In this document: positions 9,910-24,231 of the stretch, piece after piece | How the letters are laid out: each line of letters opens with the position of its first letter | Position numbering within the stretch: the stretch's first letter is position 1 | Assembly (NCBI GenBank): GCA_965202745.1 | Contig: CBDBCB010000021.1 | Span: forward strand, 558,001-622,000 | From: JACKII01 sp965202745 | Lineage (GTDB): Bacteria; Pseudomonadota; Alphaproteobacteria; Bin95 | Length of the DNA: 64,000 bases | Direction of reading: 5' to 3' | The notes under the pieces: generated by a model | The model's database searches: none | Told to the model about the DNA's origin: nothing | The model's input: only the letters and a program-made list of their open reading frames with translations | Position numbers and translations under genes: made by a program

Positions 9910-10582
9910 ATGCCCGTTGAACTCACCCGCTCGGACGAATTCGCCCTCATTACCCTGAACCGGCCGGTGGCGTTGAACGCGCTCTCGTTTTCGGTGGTGG
10001 AGGAGATCGACGCCGCCATCACTGAAGCCGCCAGCACCGACGCCCGCGCCATCCTGTTCACCGGGGCAGGGGACAGGGCGTTCTGTGCTGGCGCTGACAT
10101 CAACGAGTTACAGTCTCTACCGCCCCATGGCTTCCGGGAGCAGTTGCGCCGGGGCCAGAGCGTTCTCGCCCGTTTGAGCGAGCTTTCCATTCCATCGTTT
10201 GCCGTGGTCAATGGCCTGGCGCTTGGTGGCGGTATGGAGCTGGCATTTGGCCTGCACCTTCCGCGTCGCGGTGCCCAAAGCGAAGCTCGGCCTGCCGGAG
10301 ATCAAGCTCGGCCGGGCGCTGGCCATCGGCCTCGTCAACCGCGTGATCGGGGAGGGGGACCTGATGGATGGTGCCAAGCAATACGCCCGCCAGTTCACCT
10401 ACTATGGCCTGCCGTCGCTGCGGCTGGTGCGCGACTCGATCTTGCGTGCCACCGACCTGCCGCTTGCCGAGGGGCTGAAGGCGGAAGCGGAACTCTCCGC
10501 CATTTCCTTCTCCACCGAAGACGCCAAAGAAGGAACGGGCACCTTCCTGCAAAAGCGCCCGCCTCAGTTTAAGGACCGTTAG
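9910..10582 (+). pseudogene. Enoyl-CoA hydratase/isomerase, frameshift and internal deletion
   Basis: The crotonase fold is clear: RAFCAGADINEL (oxyanion loop) and PSFAVVNGLALGGGMELA in the first frame. The frame is lost near 10250, and the sequence continues in another frame as FRVAVPKAKLGLPEIKLG. There the usual segment (IIPGxGGTQRLxR and the following helix) is missing: LGLPEIKLG runs straight into RALAIGLVNRVI, which implies loss of roughly 25-30 codons. The remaining C-terminus reads to 10582. Start ATG at 9910. The enzyme would hydrate enoyl-CoA in beta-oxidation. Inactive. Confidence 0.85.
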
Positions 10583-10600
10583 CCTCAGACGGAAAGAAAA

Positions 10601-10620
10601 GAGGGAGCCGAAGCTCCCTC
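10601..10620 (-). terminator. Rho-independent terminator for the TRAP operon
   Basis: A perfect 8-bp GC-rich stem (GAGGGAGC/GCTCCCTC) closes a four-base loop that reads TTCG on the minus strand. On that strand it is followed by the T-rich tract TTTTCTTTCC. It sits 28 bp beyond the original stop of the minus-strand TRAP permease pseudogene and just after the plus-strand hydratase pseudogene. Confidence 0.8.
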
Positions 10621-10647
10621 AAATCCTTGCCATGAAAGGCCGATGGA

Positions 10648-12624
10648 TCAGGCTGCGGCAGCCTTTCCCCGGTTCGCGAACCAATCCATCAATAGCGCTG
10701 GGACCAGCAGCACCACGGCAGCGATGTTGAGCTCAAGGTTGGTATGACCGGTGATGTCGTTGCCGGGAAGCATCAGCACCAGTCCACCTGCGAACAGCAG
10801 GCCGCGTATGACAAAGCCTATCGGCCCCTAGACAACCAAGGTTCCGATACCCACCATATAGCCTTGCAGGGCCGCCGACAGCAGCACCACGCCGACCAGC
10901 GCTGCGACCAACACGACGCTAACTTCCATCAGCGTGCCCTGGCCGATCAGCGCGGGGTTGAGGACGAAGAAGAACGGCACGAAGTAGATGATGGTGCCAA
11001 GCCGCATTGCCTCCGGACCGGTCTTAATCGGATTGGCTTCCGCGACGCTCGCCGCCGCATAGGCACCGATGGCAACCGGCGGCGTAATGAAGCTGATCAT
11101 GCCCCAATAGAGCAGGAACAGGTGCACCGCCAATTTGTCTAAGCCACCCGCGACAAATGCCGGCGACACCGTCACTGCCAGGAACAGATAGGCCGCGGTT
11201 ACGGTCATGCCGATCCCCAGCACAAAGCTGGTCAATGCGCCCAGGATCAGCAGGGTGATCACGTCCTTGCCAGCAATATTGACCAACTCATAAGCGATGG
11301 AGCCGATCTTGCCGGACAGGGTCAGCGCCCCGATGATCAGGCCGATGCCGGCCAGGAACTCCTGGAACTTTTTCAGGCTCCAGCGATGCTTCGGCGACGC
11401 CTGGTTGATGATCAACAGCAGTGCCGTTGCATAATAGGGGGCCTGGGCTTCACGCTGCATGTAGAGCAGCATGACGATCAGCAGAACGAACACAAAGATG
11501 AAGTACCAGCCGTCCCGCAGCACGTTCATCACCCGGGGCAGCTCGCTGATCGGCAGCCCCTTCAGGCCGAACCGCGCGGAGTAGGCGTCGATCTGCACAA
11601 ACAGGCCGAAGTAATAAAGAACGGAGGGGATCACCGCGGCGATAACGATGTCGCCGTAGGGGATATCCAGGTAGGTCGCCATGACAAAGGCCGTTGCACC
11701 CATGATCGGCGGCATCAGCACACCGCCCGTAGAAGCGCATGCTTCCACGCCGCCGGCATAGGAAGCCCTGAAACCGACGCGTTTCATCGCCGGAATGGTC
11801 ATAAAGCCGGTGGTCAGAACGTTCGTGATAACCGAGCCCCTCATGGAGCCCATCAGGCCGCTCGCAAAAATCGCGACTTTCGCCGGACCGCCGCGGAACT
11901 TGCCCAACATGGCGAAGGCTAGGTTCAGGAAGAACGCGCCGCCGCCCGTAAACTGCAGCGCTACACCGAAAATCAGGAAGCCGACCACCAGGTTGGCGAA
12001 GGCGTTCATCGGAATGCCGAGCACGCTCTCGGTGCCAAAAATGTGGAAGGCTGCTGCCACTTCCCAGGACGTCGGCTGGCCCTGGAAAACGCCGGGGAAT
12101 ATGTCAGCGTAGACCGGGTAGATCGATAGCAGCACGCAGAAGAAGAAAATAGGCAGGCCACCGCCTCGCCGCGCGGCTTCCAGTACGATGGCCCACATGA
12201 TGAAAGCCAGGATCGCTGCTGTTTCCGGCGGCAGGTATTCCCAGCCATCCAGCAAGATCTGGTTGCCGTGCAGCACGAAATAGATGGAGATGCCGAAGGC
12301 TGTTGCTGCGATCAGAATGTCGTACCACGGCACCCGGTTCGTCGGCCCGACGCCTGGCCAAGGCTGGTAGAGCATGAACACCAGCGGCAGCAACAAGCCG
12401 AGCATGGCGTAGAAATACTCGGTCTCCAACGGCACGTATGTTCCGATGCGGTTACCGATCCCAAAGATCACGTAGATCGATAGGGCTATGGAAAGCAGAG
12501 CCGACGACAGCAACAGCGTCCACCAGAATGGGGAGAGCTTGCGGTGACGGTCTACTGCGGCTTCCGCTTGTTCGACTGCTTCTTCTGCCGACACGGAATC
12601 GGGCATTTTAGACGGGCTCGTCAT
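10648..12624 (-). pseudogene. TRAP transporter fused permease (TAXI type), in-frame stop
   Basis: A large fused 4TM/12TM TRAP permease of the type that partners TAXI binding proteins. The start at 12624 (MTSPSKMPDSVSAEEAV) precedes many membrane segments including the GSVITNVLTTGFMTIPAMK and GGVLMPPIMGATAFVMA signatures. The frame runs to an in-frame TAG at 10828-10830 and then continues without a shift for about 59 more codons (GPIGFVIRGLLFAGGL... to TGA at 10648). The lost codon was plausibly TGG. A shortened protein lacking the last one or two membrane segments could be made, but the gene is best read as recently inactivated. It lies downstream of the TAXI gene. Confidence 0.8.
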
Positions 12625-12768
12625 GTTTTGGAGCAAACCGTGCGTGGAGGTTGAGGAGGGGTGGTTGATAGATTGGGTAAGAGGATCAGCAACGGCCCGC
12701 CGCAGCAACAACTACGGCGGGCCGTAAGTCTGACCGGGGCAAGAGGTTATACAACCTCCTGTTGAGCC

Positions 12769-13858
12769 CTAGCCGCCCAGCGGCTCAGGGAACGGAACGG
12801 ACATGCCGGCGGCTTCCAGGTGTTTCTTGCGAACCGCAAGCCACTTGGTTTCATAGTCGTCACCGGAAACGCCCATGGCTTTGAACTCTTTCCAGGCGGT
12901 TGCCAGCACTTAGTTACGCTGATGCAGCGCTTCGGTGTTGGCCTGATTTTCCGCAGTCCACTTGCCGATCTCTTTCCAGTACGCGATGGAGCCGGAGTGA
13001 TACGGAAAAATCCAGGAGAGGTTCTGGTTCTTCACCTGGTAACCGTCCATGCCGGGGCCGGATTCTTTATAGGTCTCGTAGTTTTCCATGACCGCTTTCG
13101 TCAGGCTATAGGCCGTGTCGTCGGACATGCTGGGCACGGAGACGAAGATCGGGTAGGGGAAACCCACACCTTCAAAGGTTTTGGTGCCGGCAGTGTTCTT
13201 TTCGATGGCGACTGCGTTCGTCACGTTAACCGGATACCAATGCGGAGCGATCGCTTGAGCACGCGTCCAGGCAGCCTTGTCGGCGTGCGGGAACGTCACG
13301 TGCAGCAGGCTGCGCGGGCTTGCATTGATCTGGTTGTATTTGGACGAGATCGTCGAGCCGTAAGCCGCATCGGCCTGGCCGTCGATGATCGCCTGCATGG
13401 ATTGGCCCCAGCCCGGAACCTGGATTTTCTCCACGTCAGCCCAGGTAAGTCCGCCAAATGCCAGCACCGCTGTTGCGTTGAGGTTCAGCGCCGGGGAGCC
13501 CTTTACCCAAGTAACCCGCTTGCCTTTGAGGTCGGACCACTGCTTAACGTCCAGATCGCCTGCTACGATCAGGCCGGCACCGTTGCGGCCGATATTGTTG
13601 AAAAGATTATAGAGCGGTGTCGGCCCCCAACGGTCGTTGGCGAACATGAACACGCCTTCCTGACCGAAGTAGGAAGCAATACCGCAAGCACAGATTTCCG
13701 ACTGACCCGCTTTCAGCGGCAGCATCCGGCTGACGTCGTTTTTGCCAGGAATGATGCGCAGATCGACGTCGTACTTTTCCTTCAGCATATTGCCGAGGCC
13801 GACGGATTGGGCGTAGCCGGACGACGTGGTGCCGTAAGCCGTCCACGATATCGATCAT
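12769..13858 (-). pseudogene. TAXI-family TRAP solute-binding protein, truncated and with in-frame stop
   Basis: Periplasmic binding protein of a TAXI-TRAP importer. The mature N-terminus (ISWTAYGTTSSGYAQSVG) is visible from about 13846, but the start codon and signal peptide are missing because an IS481-family fragment abuts here. The body is well conserved (GKRVTWVKGSPAL, QADAAYGSTISSKYNQI). An in-frame TAA at 12910-12912 (HQRN*VLATAWKEF, probably CAA before) precedes 46 further codons ending at 12769. It is followed by the fused TRAP permease. It cannot be exported or translated from its own start. Confidence 0.85.
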
Positions 13859-14125
13859 CGCCTGACGCCGCCTAGGTCACCTCAGACCAACGGTATGGTC
13901 GAACGGTTCAATGGCCGCATCGAAGAGGTTCTGCAGAGCCATCCCTTCCGATCCGGCGAGGTTCTGGAAGCCACGCTGCTTCGCTATATCTGGCTTTACA
14001 CCCAGCCGCTGCCGCAATCAGCCCTGGGCAGCAAGACGCCCTTGCAGGCAATGAAGGGATGGCGAAAACTCAAACCAGAGCTGGTCAGGAAACAGCCATA
14101 TTACCTTCCAGGATGTGATAGCTAA
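13849..14125 (+). pseudogene. IS481-family transposase, C-terminal remnant
   Basis: About 90 codons matching the C-terminus of an IS481-type rve transposase: HRLTPPRSPQTNGMVERFNG with the catalytic Glu of the DDE triad in VERFNGRI, then the LPQSALGSKTPLQAM tail, ending at TAG. The 5' part of the element is gone and its left edge is the junction with the TAXI gene at about 13850. Its stop overlaps the P450 stop on the other strand. It is unrelated in sequence to the other IS481-type element at 24816. Confidence 0.8.
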
Positions 14126-15381
14126 CTCATTAATCGCACCGGCACGCTCCGCGGGCCTTTCACCTGGCCGCCGGCCCAGGTTACGGCATTAAGGTCGCGC
14201 ATTTCGAACTTATCGCTGAAGCGCTCGAACCAGCAGCGGATGGCGACCTGCAATTCCATGCGCGCCAGATTGGAGCCTGCGCAGCGGTGGATGCCGGTCC
14301 CGAACGCGATGTGCCGGTTCTGCTGGCGGTCTAACACCACTTCGTCCGGACGGTCGAACACTGCCGGGTCGCGGTTGGCGGCGGGGAAGGTCATTAGCAC
14401 CTTGTCGCCGGGCTTCATCTCCGCGCCCTCGAACGAGATTTCCTCGGTCACCTTCCTGGCCATGGTGACGGGGCTGTAGAAGCGCAGCAACTCTTCCACG
14501 GCGGTCGGGATCAGTTCCGGTTCCGCTGCGATCCGCCCCCGGTCTTCCGGGTGGGTGGAGAAGTGGAAGAGGGCTGCGCCAATGGAACTCCAGGTCGTGT
14601 CGATACCCGCCACCAGCAGAAGGTTGCAGACGCCTGCCACCTTGTGGTCGGAGAGCTTCTCGCCCTCAACCTCTGCCGCGCAAAGCTGGCTGATAACGTC
14701 GTCACCCGGATTGGCGCGCCGCTTGGCGACTTCCTCAGCGAAGAAGTCCATGATTTTCAGGCGGGCGGCCCGGCGCAACTCCGGCTGGGTCTGGCCCAGT
14801 TCCAGCAACTCCTGAGTCCACTGGGTAAACTCAGCAGCGCGGGACATATCGATGCCCAGGATATAGGCGATGACCCGCGGCGGGATCTGCTGGGCGTATT
14901 CGACAGCAGCGTCGCAGTTAGGATCGCCGGCTTTCATCCGAGCTTCAAGATCGTCCAGCAGCCCGTTGCACAGGTCCTCTGTGATCTGGGTGTAACCAGC
15001 CACTGCCCGTGGCGAGAAGAAGGGTAGGATCAGGCGCTTGAAAGGGGAATGTTCCGGCGGGTCCGCGGTAATTGGCGGGTTCTCCGTGCCGTACTGTTTT
15101 AGCTCAGCAATCAGTTCTTCGCGCAGAACCGGGTCCGGCGGGATGACGGTTACGGTCTTGGAAGACAGCGCCGGAACCATGTTCGCCAGCTTCTGGATGT
15201 TCTCATACTTGGTTGGCATCCAAGAACCGCCCCAGCGCGTGGTGTGCGCCACCGGACAGCGTTCGCGCAGGTCGGACCAGATGGGGGAGGGGTCTTTGGT
15301 GTACCCCTCGTCCATCACGTCATAGTCGGTGGCCCAATCGTGTACAGGGCAACCGCCCTCGTTCTTGATCTCTTCCGTCAT
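14122..15381 (-). CDS. Cytochrome P450
   Basis: A 419-residue soluble bacterial P450. The I-helix oxygen-binding motif AGIDTT is at residues 258-263, the K-helix ExxR (EELLR) at 296-300, and the heme-thiolate loop FGTGIHRCAG at 360-369 with Cys367 as axial ligand. There is no signal or membrane anchor. A small [3Fe-4S] ferredoxin gene lies 31 bp upstream in the same direction and is the likely electron donor. The closest general type is the CYP101/CYP111-like terpene or fatty-acid hydroxylase group; the substrate is unknown. Intact. Confidence 0.92.
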   Translation of the reverse strand: MTEEIKNEGGCPVHDWATDYDVMDEGYTKDPSPIWSDLRERCPVAHTTRWGGSWMPTKYENIQKLANMVPALSSKTVTVIPPDPVLREELIAELKQYGTENPPITADPPEHSPFKRLILPFFSPRAVAGYTQITEDLCNGLLDDLEARMKAGDPNCDAAVEYAQQIPPRVIAYILGIDMSRAAEFTQWTQELLELGQTQPELRRAARLKIMDFFAEEVAKRRANPGDDVISQLCAAEVEGEKLSDHKVAGVCNLLLVAGIDTTWSSIGAALFHFSTHPEDRGRIAAEPELIPTAVEELLRFYSPVTMARKVTEEISFEGAEMKPGDKVLMTFPAANRDPAVFDRPDEVVLDRQQNRHIAFGTGIHRCAGSNLARMELQVAIRCWFERFSDKFEMRDLNAVTWAGGQVKGPRSVPVRLMS

Positions 15382-15412
15382 GACCCACTTTCCTTCCGTC
15401 TCTTAGCCGCCG

Positions 15413-15610
15413 TTAATCTTCGACCACGGTGATGGCGAATTCAGGGCAGTTGTCGATTGCCAGTTGCGCTTTCTCTTCCATCCCTGCCGGGACATTTCCG
15501 TCATTCACTGCCGTGGCCAGCCCGAAGTCATCGACCTCAAACAGTTCCGGGGCTAGAGAAAAGCAGCGGTTATGGCCTTGGCAGAGATTGGCGTTGACGC
15601 AAATGCGCAT
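15413..15610 (-). CDS. [3Fe-4S] ferredoxin, P450 partner
   Basis: A 65-residue ferredoxin starting MRICVNANLCQGHNRC. Cys10 and Cys16 (C-x5-C) and Cys55 in NCPEFAI form the three-cysteine pattern of P450-associated [3Fe-4S] ferredoxins; the fourth ligand position of a [4Fe-4S] cluster is replaced (His13). The acidic tail TVVED is typical. It lies just upstream of the P450 and downstream of the cyclase-family gene, so the three are probably one transcription unit. Confidence 0.88.
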   Translation of the reverse strand: MRICVNANLCQGHNRCFSLAPELFEVDDFGLATAVNDGNVPAGMEEKAQLAIDNCPEFAITVVED

Positions 15611-15705
15611 GAATTCGACCCGTTTCCTCAGTACAGTTGCACGCAAGATACCGGAATCGCACCCGGACAACAATCCGGATCGTTGCCCAGGTTGCGATAC
15701 CCGGT

Positions 15706-16755
15706 TTACACCGTCGCAATGGGAGAGGAGGGGGACCCGACCGCGCCCGTCAACCGCAGCGGCGGCGCGGTCAGCAGGAAGCGCGTGCGGTTGTTCTCCT
15801 GCAACCATTTCGCCAATTCGCTAAGATACCATAGTTCGCCGATGTTAACGCCGAGTTTGAATAGGCAAAGCTCGTGCAGCGGCAGGCGGGCGTATTTCTC
15901 CGCCATGGCCGGCCGCGAAGGGAAGCCTTCAACCGCGAAATTATCGGCGCAAATGACCGAGATCCCGGAATCCGCAATCCATTGCTGCAAGCGCCTGTCG
16001 CGCCCGTTCAAAACCGAATAAGAATTTTGCAGCGTTTGGGCATCCGGGTTGCCCTCGGCCTCCATAATGTAGTCGGCAAACCCTGTATAGATCAGCAGCA
16101 TGTCGCCGGGCGTAACTTCGACATTCGTTGTCTCCAGTGCACGCATCCAGTCGTCATAGCCAACATACCGGCGTTCTTTGCCAAAATGGCGCTCCAAGTC
16201 AACCAGAACGCCCCGGCCCTGCATGCCTTTGACCGCCATATTCTCTACGCCAAGCTTGCGCGCGCCGGTCTGATCGCCGGTTTCTTCAACCGTGCCGTCC
16301 AGGTTGTACCGAACCGGGCCCTTCACATGCACATGACCCTGATAGCCATTGTAAAAGCGGATTTCCGGCTCACCGTCCTCGTCGGCGTCAAACATGCTGC
16401 CCACATGGGCAAAGGTGTCCCACTGGGTTGAGTGCTGAAGTACGATATCTACCCGGTCGTCATTGCCGACGTCCGTATAGTGCGGATCGTCTAACTGAGC
16501 GGGGTAGAGGTAGCGCTTCGTTCCGTCCGGCAATTCGGTCGGGCGCAGCGAGTAGGGGCCGCGGGCCGCGGAGAGCAATGCGCCGCCGGGATAATTCAGC
16601 GGCAGCGACAGGCAGAAGGATATTCCCTCTTTCACTTCAGCCACCCCCTCCAGCACTTTCTGCGGCGTTATCAGGTTAACCCGGCCGAGTTGATCGTCAG
16701 GCCCCCAATCACCCCAAGTCGAGCCTTCAGGACGTACTTTCCAACGGTCAGTCAT
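15706..16755 (-). CDS. Cyclase-family metal-dependent hydrolase
   Basis: A 349-residue member of the cyclase (kynurenine-formamidase-like) family. The metal-binding signature appears as QHSTQWDTFAHVG, the variant of HxGTHxDxPxH found in the longer cyclase subfamily. A second conserved stretch is SVICADNFAVEGFPS. The start at 16755 (MTDRWKVRPEGSTWGDWG) is preferred because the family begins here; the upstream in-frame extension is not protein-like. These enzymes hydrolyse amides or lactones. It is first in line before the ferredoxin and P450, which suggests one catabolic unit. Intact. Confidence 0.85.
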   Translation of the reverse strand: MTDRWKVRPEGSTWGDWGPDDQLGRVNLITPQKVLEGVAEVKEGISFCLSLPLNYPGGALLSAARGPYSLRPTELPDGTKRYLYPAQLDDPHYTDVGNDDRVDIVLQHSTQWDTFAHVGSMFDADEDGEPEIRFYNGYQGHVHVKGPVRYNLDGTVEETGDQTGARKLGVENMAVKGMQGRGVLVDLERHFGKERRYVGYDDWMRALETTNVEVTPGDMLLIYTGFADYIMEAEGNPDAQTLQNSYSVLNGRDRRLQQWIADSGISVICADNFAVEGFPSRPAMAEKYARLPLHELCLFKLGVNIGELWYLSELAKWLQENNRTRFLLTAPPLRLTGAVGSPSSPIATV

Positions 16756-17106
16756 GATTGTTTCCTCATTTGCAGAAATTCGTTGGTGGCAGCATTGCCC
16801 GTGGTAGAGCGCCCGATCGACCGGGAAACGTGTGCACGCATCCCTACCTGTGCTCTCACCTCTTCTAGCCAAACCCACCGACCCACTGAAAAGATCCCGC
16901 TTTGTTACCGGGGCGGATACCCCTACAGAACAGACAGTTAACATTGGCGCGTGTTCGCGCACTTCCGCCACTTATTATTTCGATACATAATGCAATGTAA
17001 ATTCATGCATTGTCAACAAATAGACGCCTATATGGAGCGTATCTCCCTACTTCTGCTGGCAGATCTGCCCCTAACCCAGTGCGCTCGAGAGCCGCCGGAC
17101 AGCGCG
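16756..17106. other. Intergenic stretch upstream of the rrn promoters
   Basis: About 350 bp between the divergent cyclase-family gene and the rrn promoter region. I see no convincing gene. The region must hold the promoter of the cyclase-ferredoxin-P450 unit, but no clear -35/-10 pair stood out. Confidence 0.4.
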
Positions 17107-17150
17107 TTGACAAAAAATGACACAAACCGCATTTTTCTGGAAAATGGCTG

Positions 17151-17180
17151 TTGACACCACAATAGGCAGGGGCATATGAG
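17151..17180 (+). promoter_or_regulatory. rrn promoter candidate, upstream
   Basis: A perfect -35 TTGACA (17151-17156), an 18-bp spacer and a weak -10 TATGAG (17175-17180). Another TTGACA occurs at 17107-17112 without an obvious -10. Tandem promoters before rRNA operons are common. Confidence 0.45.
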
Positions 17181-17257
17181 GCACCTCCATCGCGGCGGCC
17201 CTGGTTGTTGTGGCGGCGGCGGCCTTCATTGGCTGCTGGATTTTCGAAAAAAGACGC

Positions 17258-17286
17258 TTGACACTCCCGGGTGATGGGAATAAACA
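17258..17286 (+). promoter_or_regulatory. rrn promoter candidate, proximal
   Basis: TTGACA (17258-17263) followed by CTCCCGGG and, 15 to 17 bp on, AATAAA/TAAACA. The arrangement TTGAC-CTCCCGG-...-ATAAAC resembles rRNA promoters I recall from other alphaproteobacteria. The -10 assignment is ambiguous. Confidence 0.5.
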
Positions 17287-17343
17287 GCTTTTCGTTCTCG
17301 GCCACTTATGTGGTTTTGATCGAGCGGTCGCTTTGCGGCCGTT

Positions 17344-17355
17344 TGTTCTTTGACA
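17344..17355 (+). promoter_or_regulatory. rrn boxA antitermination site
   Basis: TGTTCTTTGACA closely matches the boxA consensus (TGCTCTTTAACA) bound by NusB/S10 and lies in the 16S leader about 265 bp before mature 16S. It also contains a TTGACA, but no matching -10 follows, so the boxA reading is preferred. Confidence 0.65.
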
Positions 17356-17620
17356 ATTAGTTTTATGCGTATGGAAGGGATGCGCGGGCGGCGGTGTAGG
17401 TCTTGGACTTAGGTTTAGGACTGTACATTATAGAGCTGTCCGTAGTGTTCTGTGGTATCAGGTCTTCTGATATCGCAACCTATAGACCTACCTGGTGGGT
17501 GTTTTGTTCTGACACGAGAGTGTTGGGATTGGATGCTGCCGGGTTGGAACGCTCTATTTTGTGCGGGATTATGCTTTCGTCAGTTGAGTTGTATCTGGGT
17601 TTTGGCCTGGATGCATTACA

Positions 17621-19112
<1,492 letters not shown>

Positions 19113-19307
19113 AGTTGGATGTTGGTATGGACTGTCCTTTGGGGCAGTGACCTCGACGACCATCTAATAAGCTGGTTGGCTTCGGCCAATACAGCAGTCT
19201 GCTGACTTTGGTCAGTGGGCACCAGACTACAGACTTACGCCGCCGTCGGCGTATCCCTTCCGCATAAATGACGACAGCTGTCGGCGATGATGGCTGTCAC
19301 CTGTTTC

Positions 19308-19380
<73 letters not shown>

Positions 19381-19384
<4 letters not shown>

Positions 19385-19692
19385 ACGTTGTTTGCGAAGC
19401 AAGCAACGTTGAGCCAAGCACGGACAGTTCAGTAGGCTGACAGGCGATTGACTGGAACAAGGTGAAGGGCAGTCGACGAGAAGCCGGAGACTGCTACCCA
19501 TGGATATGGGGGCTTAGCTCAGCTGGGAGAGCGACGGCTTTGCAAGCCGTAGGTCGTCGGTTCGAACCCGTCAGCCTCCACCAACGTCGTTTGCCCTGCA
19601 AACGACGCAGAGCCAGGCACGGACAGCTCGTTAGGCGGGGCAGGCGATTGACCGGAACAAAGTGAAGGGCAATCGACGAGAAGCCGTTAGCT
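19381..19692 (+). repeat. Duplicated spacer module after each ITS tRNA
   Basis: The roughly 110 bp after tRNA-Ile (19381-19498) and after tRNA-Ala (19580-19692) are diverged copies of each other. Both begin with the tRNA CCA end and an inverted repeat (AACGTTG/CAACGTT in one, CGTCGTTTGC/GCAAACGACG in the other), then share CACGGACAG, AGGCGATTGAC, GGAACAA, GTGAAGGGCA and TCGACGAGAAGCCG in the same order. The modules probably act in rRNA/tRNA processing and look like an old tandem duplication of a tRNA-plus-spacer unit. Confidence 0.8.
19508..19583 (+). tRNA. tRNA-Ala (TGC)
   Basis: A 76-base cloverleaf with anticodon TGC (TTTGCAA), D-arm AGCTCAGCTGGGAGAGC, T-arm GGTTCGAACCC and encoded CCA. 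Second tRNA of the 16S-23S spacer, the usual Ile-Ala order. Confidence 0.96.
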
Positions 19693-20053
19693 TCTGTTGG
19701 AGAGTAGCAGGAAGTACGCATAAGACTATTGGTGATGCTCTGGGTTGGGCTGCGAGACGGTTAGAGACCGTTTGGCAACTGAACCCAGGTTCAGTATTGC
19801 TCTTGGACAAGTGAAGAGATGAGGTCAAGTGATCGCAGATCTATGCCATCGTGATGAGGGCATGGAATGCTGATCACCTTCTGACGCGTTTTGTTTGGTG
19901 CCGTGTTTTGGCCCTGCCTTTGAGGGAAACTTCTAGGGAAGGAAAAAGCGGCGCTTAGTTAACCGTTACTCGCTTGCGTTGTTCTTGAAGCGAGTTCCGG
20001 GCTTGGTTGCAGCCATCGTGCTGTTATCCGGCCTTTAGCTTCGAGGGCGAGAA

Positions 20054-23020
<2,967 letters not shown>

Positions 23021-23151
23021 TATCGTCAGCGTTAGCCGAGATGACGGCTGACAAGACACTCACCCTCGAAACTGAAGGCCAACCCCTTCAATCCTTCGAG
23101 ACGCAACAAACAGCACACAGTGACTAACGGTTCACAGAACAAAACGCATCA

Positions 23152-23297
23152 CCATCTGCTGCCATGACCTGGTGGCTATAGCGGCGTTGCCCCACCCGAT
23201 CCCATCCCGAACTCGGCCGTGAAAGGCGTCTGCGCCAATGGTACTACGTCTTAAGACGTGGGAGAGTAGGTCGCTGCCAGGTCATGGCAGCAGATGG
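23152..23297 (+). repeat. 5S rRNA processing stem
   Basis: A perfect 21-bp inverted repeat (23152-23172 against 23277-23297) encloses 5S rRNA and extends its terminal helix well beyond the mature ends. It is the likely recognition stem for RNase-mediated release of 5S. Confidence 0.8.
23167..23282 (+). rRNA. rrf: 5S ribosomal RNA
   Basis: About 116 nt running from ACCTGGTGGCTATAGCGG through CCCGATCCCATCCCGAACTC to GGGAGAGTAGGTCGCTGCCAGG. All conserved 5S loops are recognisable, and it follows 23S by about 145 bp. Confidence 0.95.
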
Positions 23298-23403
23298 AAA
23301 ATATCCTCATCTCTGAAACACTTCTCCAAATGACAATACACGCCGCCAAAGGCCCTAAAGCCCGAGGCGGCATTTATGCTTGGCCAATATGCCAGCATTA
23401 TAC

Positions 23404-23480
<77 letters not shown>

Positions 23481-23520
23481 TCTTTTCCTTGCTAGGCTGC
23501 AAGCAAGGCTCACAGTCCAC

Positions 23521-23625
23521 TTACAGAGGACACGACCAGAGTTTCGACCTGCTCGATTTCCTTTCTTTCACTGGTTTCCATTTGATCAGCCGCCCCAGTG
23601 GCAGGTTTTTACGCCGCCGTTGACA
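23521..23625 (-). mobile_element. IS21-family left-end fragment
   Basis: Reading on the minus strand, the sequence begins TGTCAACGGCGGCGTAAAAA at 23625 and continues about 100 bp before ending near tRNA-fMet. The first 31 bases match the terminal repeat of the istB-bearing remnant at 24232-24262 exactly in inverted orientation, so this is an element end rather than part of the IS3 gene it now abuts. The transposase gene istA is absent. The position where element sequence stops is uncertain. Confidence 0.55.
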
Positions 23626-24231
23626 AACCTTCCGTTCGAAAGCGACAGGACTTTTCCAGCCCAGTGCTGAGTGGCGGCGGCGCGGGTTATGGAAGCCATT
23701 AATGTCTTCGAAGATTGCCATCTCAGCTTGCCTGCGTGTTTCCCATGCCCGTCGCCAGATCATCTCTGCCTTGATGGTTTTGAAGAAGGTTTCGACAGCC
23801 GCATTATCATAGCAGTTGCCTTTGCCACTCATGGACACCTTGAACCCGTGCTGCCGCAGGATCTTCTGATAATCGTGTGAGCAATATTGGCTGCCCCGGT
23901 CGGTATGGGGGATGCACCCCTTGGGCGGAGCGCGCAATGCGATGGCCATGTTCAGCGCCCGGATTGCCAGATCGCGCTTCATGCGATGGCTCACGGCCCA
24001 ACCAATGACACGACGGGAATGTAGGGCGAGGATCACTGCCAGATACAACCAACCCTCACGCGTCCAGATATAGCTGACGTCACCAGCCCATTTCTGATTG
24101 GGTTGGTTGACTGCGAAGGTCCGGTCCATCAGGTTTGGAGCAATGTTGAATTGGTGGTCACTGTCGGTCGTCACCTTGTGTTTGCGGGTTCTGACAACGG
24201 ATATGCCGTTCTGACGCATCAATCTGCCGGG
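23626..24231 (-). pseudogene. IS3-family OrfB transposase fragment
   Basis: Internal and C-terminal part of an IS3-type rve transposase. The DDE residues are visible: Asp in AGDVSYIW, Asp in HTDRGSQYCS and Glu in AAVETFFKTIKAE, followed by NPRRRHSALGWKSPVAFE. Both ends are cut by IS21-type terminal repeats: the N-terminal helices and OrfA are missing, and after FERKV the frame runs into the IS21 end, which adds a spurious tail ending at 23521. Non-functional remnant. Confidence 0.85.

Noticed and set aside
17003..17305. Minus-strand gene upstream of the rrn promoters
   Set aside because: It runs through the rrn promoter candidates, and its product is not recognisable as a protein family.
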